From assembly GCA_963281255.1 (NCBI GenBank), contig OY725496.1:310001-374000 (forward strand): 64,000 nucleotides of DNA, read 5' to 3'. The notes below the pieces were generated by a model that was not told where the DNA came from, ran no database searches, and was given only the letters and a program-made list of their open reading frames with translations. A program made the translations under genes and the position numbers. Shown in pieces: positions 30,811 to 40,245 of the stretch (its first letter is position 1; each line of letters begins with the position of its first letter). The stretch comes from Aphrocallistes beatrix (lineage: Eukaryota > Porifera > Hexactinellida > Sceptrulophora > Aphrocallistidae).

Positions 30811-31025
30811 ATTCCTATTTAATATATTTGTGGTACGATACCGAATAGTGTTGCCAGATGAATCGTCTAGTATGTTAATGCCACATACCTTGGAATGTTC
30901 ATGCCAAGTTCATGTCAAATCAAAGAAGTATTTTCCATGTTAATCCCTAAAATAAAAAATTCCTGGTGATGTTTGTGTCAAAGTAAGAAGTTCTATGAAC
31001 TTTGTTCATGATATGGCAACATTGG

Positions 31026-31975
31026 TCCAGATATATACTGATAGTCATCAATCTTTTCTCAAAGTTGGTGGAAATCGTCGCTATGCGAGATCAAACAGCT
31101 GAATCAGTGCAAAGCGCGCTACTAAATTGGTAGGTGTATCATTACGGTGCCCCAGGACACACTCTCGACAGACGAAGGCAGGAACGTCGATGGGGAATGT
31201 GTATGGGAGATGTGCATATCATCCTCAGGATTACGGGCGGTAGAGAGTGTGAAACAATCTTTGCGCTATTTCCTGGAAGACCGTAATTTGGGTAAAATGA
31301 ATTGACCGTGCGTGCTCCAGGGGGTTGTTTTCAATATATACTCAGTAAAAAATAGTAGTACAGGATTCACACCGCAAGATATCAAGTCAGCGATTGATCA
31401 AGTTGTAGAGGGGAAACTGAGATGGATGTCATTGATCAGGGAGAACGCGTGAAGCAAGCGGCTTAGAATAAAGTCGAAGCAAAATCGCAGACTAAAGGTG
31501 CTACGACAAGAACACAGTGGAAAAGCCGACAAGCGTCTCCGAGGGACAGATCATTGTATTAAAGAATTTTACACGAGGAGATGGTTTCACCCCAACTTAT
31601 ATAAGGTCTTATGCAGTATATGACACAAAGTATCCGAACGTGAAGATCAAGAGAGGAAACAAATACTCGTGGGTTTGATCGTTTGATTTTGGGTTTGATT
31701 TCGGGTTCGATTGCAAAATAATTCCAGAGAAGTTACCAGAATTCTCACGTATTTATCTTGAGGAGAGGATAGAGGCAAACCTAGTGCAGTCGACGGATGA
31801 GTATACTAACATACCATTGCAAACGGAGGTGACTGAGGACGAGACGGTTGAACGCGTCTCAGTGGATGAGATGGATGTCCCTTTAGCAGAACAGAGTACG
31901 GTGAGGTTCAACTCGAATACGCAGAGAACCGGATAGATTCAGCGACTGGTCGTAGTAGTTTTCTTTAGGAGGGAG
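31026..31975 (+). pseudogene. Decayed Ty3/gypsy integrase fragment, copy 1
   Basis: Nucleotide homology to 41770-42765 (integrase core and C-terminus), with many frameshifts, stops and internal deletions, including loss of most of the DDE core. The sequence to its left (GTTCATGATATGGCAACATTG) is also found left of the larger copy at 40246, so this copy appears to have lost the reverse transcriptase part by internal deletion. Non-functional. Confidence 0.75.
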
Positions 31976-32165
31976 GTGATGTCATAGGTTATGCGAATAG
32001 TGGATGTTTATAAGCAACCACACAGAACAGTAGTCACTCCCCTAGTATATGTTAGTATAGTGTTTTATTTATTGCTAAATAGTTTGTGCATATACTCAAT
32101 TATATTTCTATTGAATTAAAGTTTGCAGCGTCTAGCAAGAGCTTGTTCATCACAATAGCAGTTTT
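31976..32165 (+). mobile_element. Probable 3' LTR of gypsy copy 1
   Basis: Follows a purine-rich AGGAGGGAGGTGATGTCATAG. It is shared with 42963-43135, including TATAAGCAACCAC, AATTAAAGTTT and an end near TTCATCACAATA. It contains the empty site for the small hAT element of copy 2. Confidence 0.45.
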
Positions 32166-32194
32166 CGAATCCCTTGACCATCAATTTTGATATA

Positions 32195-32369
32195 CAGTAG
32201 AACTCGGTTAATACGTACTCGGGATACAACGTACTTCGGCTTAATACGCACTCATTTCTATAAACTAGAATTCATTTATTATATACGTAGATTCCTATGT
32301 AATATCAACTCGGTTAGTACGTACTTATTTCCGCTTCCCTGAGGAGTACATACTAACCGAGTTCTACTG
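32195..32369. mobile_element. TA-flanked MITE, CAGTAGAACTCGG family
   Basis: A 175-bp element with inverted ends CAGTAGAACTCGGTTAATAC and CAGTAGAACTCGGTTAGTAT and TA on both sides. It is the uninterrupted relative of 9869-10195. Confidence 0.7.
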
Positions 32370-32384
32370 TATTTAGTTGTATTC

Positions 32385-32700
32385 TATGCACAGGCGCCAA
32401 AGGTGGGTACCTGGAGGAGCCGTCTGGGGGGCAAGGCCCACATACCCCCCCCTTACCGTCGCTCGCTCTTGGCCCCCAGGTTTTATTCTATTTTCCAAAA
32501 CTTGGCGCCTATGATTCTATGGTGTACGACAATTTAAATTTGGTAGTACAATCGAAACCAGTTCTTACTATTTCAAAATATCATTTGTGTCAGAAAATAC
32601 CAAATCTATTAATTTCCATCAGCTTTTTCTTACTGTTTGAATCTGTAAAGAAATAGTATGCAAAAAAAGTTTCTACTGTATTTCTTTACAGATTCAAACT
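32385..32700. repeat. GGCGCCAA repeat plus hairpin
   Basis: 32390-32520 has inverted ends around AGGCGCCAAAGG and TTGGCGCCTATG. 32636-32655 and 32679-32698 are a perfect 20-bp inverted repeat (TTTGAATCTGTAAAGAAATA) with a 23-base loop. Both recur at 43190-43495. Confidence 0.55.
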
Positions 32701-32759
32701 AAAAAAAAAACGATATTAAGAAAAACCCGTTTCGCGTGTTTGAAGATAGACGAGAGACT

Positions 32760-33338
32760 ACTATCTGGTAAAGTGAGTGCTAATTAGCAAGCTTGGATTA
32801 CTTTAGTTATCCAATACAACACTATAAGTAAAGTTTATTATTCTAAATATATGAATTTAATGATGACTTGAACAATCTTATCGTACATTTCTCTACACTT
32901 TGTTAAATCATATTGTCCGTCGTCTTTTTGTCGCCTACACCTTTGAAAAATTAATTGAACAAAAAGAACTCCTTCGACTTTCCACGACATTCAATTTCCA
33001 ATTTGATTAGCTTGAACAAATTATATAGCAAAACCAGTCGTAATTTAATATCCTTGATGATAACTTTCTAATCGATTCAAAATTTTCCACTGGGCCAAAC
33101 TTACACAATGTCATGAAATACGAAGAGATAGTAATCTGGTATTGCATGTGTTTTAATCATGTGTTCTAACCGAGATTTTGTACTATTTCCCAATGTATTC
33201 ATTAATATTCATTCATTTGGGTTAATTTGCAACTGTGCGTCTCTGTGCAGATGTTAGGAACAACAACATTTGCTAGAAATAAAATCAGGTGTAAAGGCGA
33301 ATAATATTATACACATATCATAATAAGTTCTGGGTCTG
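32760..33338. other. B/A intergenic homologue upstream of A2, part 1
   Basis: Direct copy of B1/A1 intergenic sequence from GCAAGCTTGGATTAC to TAATAAGTTCTGGGTCT, with one internal gap. The B gene that should precede it has been replaced by the gypsy relic. Confidence 0.75.
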
Positions 33339-33935
33339 GGGCCTTATTCACTAAACTTCTTAACTTAAGTTTTGCTTAACTTTAAGCAAAAACTAAGTAT
33401 TTGCTTAAACTTAAGTAAATATTTAGTTTTTAACTTAAATCATGTCTGGGGTTGACTTAACTCTTACGTAAAATCTTGTATATCGTGTTTCGGTTTATAA
33501 ATTAGTATAAAAGCTTGTAGTAGGTAGTTTGATATATTTCTGTTGTATGAATCATTGACGCGCTAGGGGTGTTCTGTCAGTTCTGTCACTGTGGTATTAA
33601 AATGAAAGTTGGCCAATAACTGCTTGAATATTATTAGTATACAAATGTTTTCGAAGAGTGATTGAGAAGCGTAAAGAATCTAATTGTCTAAATATATCCA
33701 TGACGTATTAAAATGATCTAAATAGAAGTTGGTGGAACTTGATAGTGATTACAATATTTGGATAATTCAAAAGTATTAAAGTATTAAATTCCGAAGCAAG
33801 CAAATTCTTAGCTGTTTCTCAAGTTAAGCAAATACTTAGATTTTGCTTAAAGTTAAGCCAATACTTAGTTTTTGCTTAAGTTATACTTAAGTTTTAAGTT
33901 AAGAAAAACCTAAGTTTTGTTAGTGAAAAAGGCCC
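33339..33935. mobile_element. Harbinger-like MITE upstream of A2
   Basis: A 597-bp element with ends GGGCCTTATTCACTAA and GGGCCTTTTTCACTAA in inverted orientation, continuing as A/T-rich inverted arms. Flanks are duplicated CTG. Paralogous empty sites (TCTGGGTCTGGATTTTTAG near 44220 and TCTAGGTCTGGACTTG near 51245) prove the boundaries. End motif and 3-bp duplication fit PIF/Harbinger. Confidence 0.75.
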
Positions 33936-35309
33936 CTGGACTTGATTTTCAGTGCCGCTCGTTATAGATGTCTAAAAGAACATAACTAGCGTGTAACTTA
34001 AGCAGAGGATTAAGGGTTCCTCAAAATTAGGAGTGCACTCCTGCTCAAAATGCGCTCCTTAACTATAATTTTAGTGCGCTCCTCCATACTCTCCTTTAAA
34101 ATACTTTTCGGAAAATTTGTTTCCGAAAATATGATGACTTGAACTATCATACATTTCTTTATACATTGTTAAATCATGTTGGATAAAGCAGTGATGAAGA
34201 TAAGATCATACATTTGGAAAGTGACTTTTTAATCGAATTTATTTGAAACTCAGAATAATAAGAATAGCTATCAATTATAAACGTCTGAAAGGTTCTCTGA
34301 GATACGAGTAACGGAAGTATATTACATATAATTACAGGTGCGTGGACTCGGGATGAGGATTGGTAGGGTCTTTGGGCAATTCGTATTATGACTAACAAGA
34401 TAATAGCATACTTGTTAACTGTCCTGCTTTTTGGACATATATTCAGAGTAATGCCCCCGAAAATCGTCCCGCTCTTCAGGGTATTAGACTAATACAAATA
34501 TACCATGTCCCGATTAATAGCTCAATGTCCCACTAAGTACTACATATGTCTATACATGCCAACTTGAGTCACGATGCAAGTGGGATGCAGCGTTGAATTC
34601 GTATGACATGGCGGGATGCAATATAAAAGTATTAAACATAGAATCAAAAAAAGTGGGACATATAATGAGGAAACTTCAAGTAAAAGCGGAACAATGTGAA
34701 AATTATTTCAATTAGAAGAGTGAAAAAAGCGGGATGTCTCACTAAAAACGGGACAGTTCTCAAATAAGTATGTCCAGATTTTTTCCCTGCAAAGGATGGC
34801 AAGTATGCAATAGTAGTGCACGTGTCACTGGTCCAGTAAAACTGGATCAATTTGGAAAAGTGATCCGGTTAAACCGCCACTTTTCAAAAGTAGTACGGTT
34901 AAACTGGGTCACTTTGAAAAACGAAATGCCGGTCATGAATAGCTATAGCTATCGACAAAATATTGGTAAACCCTACTAAGCCCTACCACCGCTAACAGAG
35001 CCGACGCAGATGATAATTGTCTTTTTTCATCTGACGTTTTTTTGTCGCCTAGACCCTTAATCAATTAAATTGAAAAACGACTGTTAAAGACATTTAATAA
35101 TATTTAAACATAATAACTTGAGCGAATAGCATAGCAGGGCCATCTGATAACTTTTTAACTCATAGTTTTAGTTTTGCCACTGTGCCAAACAACAAAATGA
35201 CATACAAAGAGATAGTCGTATGATAATGAATTTGGTTTGATCATGTGTTCTAACCAAGATTTTCAAATTTTTGGTGAGTTTCCCACATTAAATAACAAGC
35301 TGCTAGAAG
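33936..35309. other. B/A intergenic homologue upstream of A2, part 2
   Basis: Continues the homology to 23780-24517. It contains inserted GGGACA-family pieces at about 34420-34500 and 34555-34780 and no gene. Confidence 0.55.
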
Positions 35310-35317
35310 TATAAAAG
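35310..35317 (+). promoter_or_regulatory. A2 TATA box
   Basis: TATAAAAG, 81 bp before the A2 ATG, in the same conserved block as A1. Confidence 0.7.
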
Positions 35318-35390
35318 AACACTGTAAGCAACTCAAATATTTCTTTTCATCTTATTAATAAAACTGTTACATTGAATCGCATTGCTGAAG

Positions 35391-38291
35391 ATGGTAAGGT
35401 ATTTTCTACTTTCACTATTGTTTTGTACTAATATATTTGCCTTATTGGCAGAAATTGTTTGCAGTAGTTCATCAATTGAATGTTCCGACACAAGATCCGA
35501 ATACGCTACTGATTATTTCTGTAGCTCCTCAGCTAATCTATTTTGTTATATTTTAAATGACAACACTCAACTCATCAAAAGTCAACTGAAAAATTGCAGT
35601 TCAAGTTCAAATAGTTTTACTCAGATATGTCTGTTTAAAGGTATTACCGGTAATGTAATCATTGATCTCGATTTACCCGAAAATATTGTAAGGTTGAGTT
35701 TTATCAATACTTTAGACGGAAGTGCATTTGGGATTACTACCTCTGTTACGAATTATTTCCTCACTTCTTTATTATTCCGTGGAGATGTGAATATTGAAAA
35801 TGAAAACATTTTCAAATTTTTTGTCAACCTAAGATCACTTTATGCACGAGGTGATATATTCTCAAATGAAATTCTGTCCTTCACAAATCTACATTCTTTA
35901 AGGTATATACAAAGTGGATTTCAAGTGTCTGGAACCACAAAGTTAGATGGTAGTATGGTGAGTGGACTAGAAAATCTCGTTGCTTTGTACATAAGGAATT
36001 CTAATTTTCACGAAATCAAACTAAATGCTTTTCAAAATCTCATTAATTTGAGAGATTTGGCTATCAATAATAATCGCGCATTAACTCAAATTCAAAACGG
36101 TACATTTGACTCCCTCACCAAGCTAACACGTCTACATTTAATATCAACTAGTATTAGACCTGTAGGCAATTCTCTTCTTAAGCCTTTGAATCAATTGGAG
36201 GATTTATCTTTGTATGATAGTCAAAATTTCCCGTTAGAAGGTCTAATTTATTTGCGTGGCTTGAAGAGGTTGTCTCTCGGTTATGGATCATCTTCTACTC
36301 TTGATCCCTTTCTGTTTCAACAACTGAATAGTTTAACATACTTGAGCCTTTTTTACAATCCAATTGTATGTAATTGCAATCTAGAATGGATTCCCAAATT
36401 GGCACAGAAAGGAGTCGCGATTGTAGGGACATGTTCATTTCCCATCAGTGCTCGAGGAAGTAGTTTTACCGATTCATCACTCTATACTAATTGTCCTCAA
36501 ACAGATTCTTATAAGTGTTTCAACAGATATATTACTTGTCCAAATAATGAGTTTTGCCATAATACAGGTGATGATTACAATTGTAGTTGCATTCCTGGCT
36601 ATGTCCGTTTAAATACAGGAGAATGTATAGAATATAATGAATGCTCTAGACCCAATCAGTGTGAGTATTCCTGTACAAACACAGATGGATCTTTCTACTG
36701 CAATTGTAATGAAGGGTTTCAAATATCCACTAATGGTTACAGTTGTGAGGATATTAATGAATGTCAATTTGCAAATGGTGGTTGTGAAGTTAGATGCGAA
36801 AATACAGTTGGATCTTACTACTGCAACTGTAGTGAAGGATTTCAAATATCCGCTAATGGTTACAGTTGTAATGATATTAATGAATGTCAATTTGCAAATG
36901 GTGGTTGTGAAGTTAGATGCGAAAATACAATTGGATCTTACTACTGCAACTGTAGTGAAGGATTTCAAATATCCGCTAATGGTTACAGTTGTAATGATAT
37001 TAATGAATGTCAATTTGCAAATGGTGGTTGTGAAGGTATATGCGAAAATACAGTTGGATCTTACTATTGCAACTGTAGTGAAGGATTTCAAATATCCGCT
37101 AATGGTTACAATTGTGAGGATGTTAATGAATGCCAAGCTGCAAATGGTGGTTGTGAAGGTATATGCGAAAATACAGTTGGATCTTACTACTGCAACTGTA
37201 GTGAAGGGTATAAAATATCCGCTAATGGTCTCACTTGTGAGGATGTTAATGAATGCCAAACTGCTGATGGTGGTTGTGAAGGTGGATGCAAAAACACGGT
37301 TGGGTCTTTTAAATGTTATTGCGAGTTTGGTTATACAATTTATGACGAAACAAGCTGTTCAGTTACCAATGAGTTTGAGATTCTTAAAATTTCGATCGCA
37401 GGCGTTGTACCTATTGGAATAACAGTAGCTGGAGTGATATTTGGCACTTTGATCGTTTATATTATCGCTCTTAAAATGAAAATGACTAAATTGAAAGAAA
37501 AAGAAAGGAATTATGAAGAGAGTACTTATGAAGAAATAGGTCCTTATGGTGGCATGCAGATGCAAATTAATCTTCGAAATGACCCAAATCAATCAAAATT
37601 GAATAATCCATTATTTGAAATACATTCTAACCCAACGGCTACACAAGAAGAAACAAAACAATCTGACACAAAAACCACTGAGTCAGAACATAATTTAGAG
37701 AGAAAAATTCATATTGATAACGAGAAAGGAAAATTCAACGATTACTATGAACAAGTTGAGATGAAATATAGCAGTTTACCTGTTCCACACGAAACTATTT
37801 CAAATGAAGAACATGCAAAACCATCTGATATTGCAGCAACTGAAGTAAGACATAGTAATTCACAAATCGAAATTTCCGTTAATGGTGATAACGAAAAAAT
37901 GGACAATCATTATGAACAGGTGGGGGCGGATTATATCAGTTTGCCTGCTCCATACGAAACTATTTCAAATGAAGAACAAACAAAACGTTCTGATTTTGCA
38001 GCAACTGAAGTAGGACCTAATTTACGAAGCGAACTTTTCATTGGTGGTGATAAGGTGAAAATGGGAAAACTTTATGAACAAGTCGATCCTGAATACAGCA
38101 GTTTACCCACTGCATACGAAGCTATTTCAAATGAAGAACAAACCAAACATTCTGAGATTGCAGAAACTGGAGTAGGACATGATTCACAGAGCGAAACTTT
38201 CGTTGATAGCGATAAAGAAAAAATGGGCAAACTTTATGAACAAGTCGACCCTGAATACAGCAATTTGCCTGGTCTGATTCCTGAAACCTAA
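35391..38291 (+). CDS. Receptor A2: LRR-EGF membrane protein with seven EGF domains
   Basis: Single-exon paralogue of A1, 966 residues from the ATG at 35391. Signal peptide, Cys-rich N-cap, about seven LRRs and LRRCT (NPIVCNCNLEWIP) as in A1. It then has seven EGF domains: an atypical one, one starting NECSRPNQCEYSC, and five of the DINEC/DVNEC type, most of them almost identical. The membrane helix is near 670-693 and the tail about 270 residues. The tail has STYEEIGPYGGM, HNPLFEI-like NNPLFEI and three and a half 54-residue modules with 11 YxxL/I/V motifs by eye; the first module has His in place of the third Tyr. The ectodomain is closer to A4 than to A1 or A3 (for example GNVIIDLDLPENIV and SAFGITTSV). 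No B partner remains upstream. Confidence 0.88.
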   Translation: MVRYFLLSLLFCTNIFALLAEIVCSSSSIECSDTRSEYATDYFCSSSANLFCYILNDNTQLIKSQLKNCSSSSNSFTQICLFKGITGNVIIDLDLPENIVRLSFINTLDGSAFGITTSVTNYFLTSLLFRGDVNIENENIFKFFVNLRSLYARGDIFSNEILSFTNLHSLRYIQSGFQVSGTTKLDGSMVSGLENLVALYIRNSNFHEIKLNAFQNLINLRDLAINNNRALTQIQNGTFDSLTKLTRLHLISTSIRPVGNSLLKPLNQLEDLSLYDSQNFPLEGLIYLRGLKRLSLGYGSSSTLDPFLFQQLNSLTYLSLFYNPIVCNCNLEWIPKLAQKGVAIVGTCSFPISARGSSFTDSSLYTNCPQTDSYKCFNRYITCPNNEFCHNTGDDYNCSCIPGYVRLNTGECIEYNECSRPNQCEYSCTNTDGSFYCNCNEGFQISTNGYSCEDINECQFANGGCEVRCENTVGSYYCNCSEGFQISANGYSCNDINECQFANGGCEVRCENTIGSYYCNCSEGFQISANGYSCNDINECQFANGGCEGICENTVGSYYCNCSEGFQISANGYNCEDVNECQAANGGCEGICENTVGSYYCNCSEGYKISANGLTCEDVNECQTADGGCEGGCKNTVGSFKCYCEFGYTIYDETSCSVTNEFEILKISIAGVVPIGITVAGVIFGTLIVYIIALKMKMTKLKEKERNYEESTYEEIGPYGGMQMQINLRNDPNQSKLNNPLFEIHSNPTATQEETKQSDTKTTESEHNLERKIHIDNEKGKFNDYYEQVEMKYSSLPVPHETISNEEHAKPSDIAATEVRHSNSQIEISVNGDNEKMDNHYEQVGADYISLPAPYETISNEEQTKRSDFAATEVGPNLRSELFIGGDKVKMGKLYEQVDPEYSSLPTAYEAISNEEQTKHSEIAETGVGHDSQSETFVDSDKEKMGKLYEQVDPEYSNLPGLIPET
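36630..37364 (+). repeat. Tandem EGF-domain repeats in A2, 123-bp period
   Basis: Units start at 36630 (120 bp) and then at 36750, 36873, 36996, 37119 and 37242, 123 bp each. The units at 36750 and 36873 differ at only a few bases, so the expansion is recent. Confidence 0.9.
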
Positions 38292-38329
38292 GGATAAGTT
38301 AATCCTGAAAGCTTTGAATTAGTATTGCT

Positions 38330-38331
<2 letters not shown>

Positions 38332-38426
<95 letters not shown>
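38332..38426. repeat. (TG)n microsatellite after A2
   Basis: About 47 TG units 40 bp after the A2 stop. The paralogous positions after A1, A3 and A4 hold only about 3 to 7 units. Confidence 0.95.
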
Positions 38427-38428
<2 letters not shown>

Positions 38429-38813
38429 AGTATACTTCAGCATTTGAGCTTTCCATATTTCCCCCTTTGTAACTTGCCTTGTATTTACTCTTTACTCAAG
38501 TCTTTACTCTGTTTAGATAGGAATACAGTGTGTTTGTTTACTTTTTTTCTTTAAAAAAATAATAACATTCATTGTTAATCAAAATATTATTGGGCAGGGC
38601 CGCCAAGAGATAGCGAGGCTCCAAAAGGTCTCCTGGACCACTTTGAAAATCTTATGCATTTAATTTTGAATGGATTTCCGATATTATTTTTCTCGGTGCC
38701 GCCAGCATCCCGGGGCATTTCCCTATCTACCCCTCTCCATGGATTTGTAGCACTATGATGAGCTATGATATCCACCACATCTCACCCAACGGGGAGTCGC
38801 GATTGATCTAGGC
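38427..38813. other. A-type 3' flank of A2
   Basis: Nearly identical to the flank after A4 (55680-56050) and less similar to those of A1 and A3. It ends at the hAT target site ATCTAGGC. Confidence 0.65.
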
Positions 38814-39753
38814 CAGGGATTTTCAACCTTTTTTAGACCACGACCCACTTTCTAAATTTTGCAGTCTTCGCGTCCCACCCCGCAGTGTTGTAATGAAGCT
38901 CAAAAATTTTTCTAAGCACCTTTTAATAATTAATTGAGCCTAATGTATAGAATATATTACTAATTCTTGCTTTATTTTATTTTATTAGTTTTAATGTGAT
39001 TTTTGATGTTGTTTCTGATCTACTAGTCTTTCAATTCTTGGCTGTGTTAATGATAAACAGCAGCGTAAATCTGGCTCAACCTCAAGTTTATTTCTAGCCT
39101 TTGTTTTGATCACAAGCATGCTAGAAAACGCCGTTTCACAAAGATAGGTTGATGGGAATGGCATTAGTAACTTAAGGGCAATCTGTGACACTTTTGGGTA
39201 GCTTATGAGTATGGAACTCCAAAAACTTGTCAAATTCACCCTTGAAAACAAATTATTTGCTCCTGAATCACACATTGTGGCTTTTCAATACCTTCCGTTA
39301 AGATACTGGTAAATCCAAATTTCAGATAATCATCTGAATAGACTCGCTTAGGAGCACGTTTTGTTGCCATTTAACTGAAAATAAAAGAAGTATTGAAAAT
39401 GTAGATATTTTTAGAAGCTAATGAACACATATGTAATATGTGAATATATATATTACAAAGTTGTGTATACGTGTACTAGGTTTTGACTATCATAGGTTCT
39501 GATAATTAAACAGTTATAATATCACACTTCAATATGTCTTCTCTATTCTTTCATTTATCAATACCTTGGTATATAATTACAATATTGTTCACTAATTCAC
39601 AATTAGACACTAACAACAACCAAATTTGATTGAAATTCAATACTAACTCCAAGACCGAGAGTAGTTAGTTTGTGTAAATGTTTAATAAGAGAATATTCGT
39701 TACTCAAATAATTTAGTACCCACCTTCCGCGACCCACTGGTTGAAAACCCCTG
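38814..39753 (-). mobile_element. hAT element, internally deleted, with 8-bp duplication
   Basis: A 940-bp element with ends CAGGGATTTTCAACC and CAGGGGTTTTCAACC in inverted orientation. It is flanked by ATCTAGGC (38806-38813 and 39754-39761). The A4 flank carries the same site once (56042-56049) with no insertion. Confidence 0.9.
38991..39275 (-). pseudogene. hAT transposase C-terminal fragment (ZBED5/SCAND3-like)
   Basis: Residues such as YPKVSQIALKLLMPFPSTYLC followed by ETAFS and a DLRCCLSLTQPRIERL end match the hAT dimerisation domain of ZBED5/SCAND3-type transposases. About 95 residues remain and the DDE catalytic part and BED finger are missing, so the element is non-autonomous. Confidence 0.75.
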
Positions 39754-39761
39754 ATCTAGGC

Positions 39762-40245
39762 AGTTGGGGCTCCAGAGATTTTAATTTAGGAGGCCAACTT
39801 AAATTCGACTGTCCTAGAATGAGAAGACTAGTATTAATGCAGGGGCGTAGCCAGGATTTTTGGATTAAAGAGGTGATATAACAGTTGTTCCCTTGCATCT
39901 TCATTTACTTCATATTTAATACATTTGGGCGGGCTTTGCTGGGTTTTTTTCAGCTGAGAAAATACAACTGGAGTCGGGAAACGTTGTTGAGTGCGGGCGA
40001 TTTGAAACAATTTCCTCACTGGAATTGACAGCTGCATTACATGAATCTGTGGAGGGAAGCAATATTTGTAAAGGAAGCTCATTATTGGACTCCACGGAAT
40101 CATTTCAAGTTTATTCTAAAATTAAAAGGTTTACGCCAAATTCATGTTTAAAGTCAAAAGTTCATGCCATATTCATGCCACAACTCAAAATCTCATGAAA
40201 ATGCTCAAATCGATGAACTTTGTCCATGATATGGCAACATTGGGA
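39762..40245. other. Intergenic repeats
   Basis: 39835-39900 resembles the start of the GGCGTAGCCAGGATTTT repeat. 40140-40245 (TTCATGCCATATTCATGCCA to GATATGGCAACATTG) recurs near 30890-31025 and 58165-58255. No gene. Confidence 0.4.

Noticed and set aside
36609..37259. Long minus-strand open frame opposite the A2 EGF repeats
   Set aside because: It repeats with the 123-bp period and mirrors the sense EGF code; it is a shadow of A2.
36750..37364. CRISPR-like array
   Set aside because: The repeats are contiguous 123-bp coding units without spacers, in a eukaryotic gene.
36637..37422. Second plus-strand frame of 261 codons over the A2 EGF repeats
   Set aside because: Out-of-frame reading of the same repeat; the composition has no domain sense and the A2 frame is clearly coding.
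38333..38554. Frame of alternating Cys-Val
   Set aside because: Translation of the TG microsatellite.
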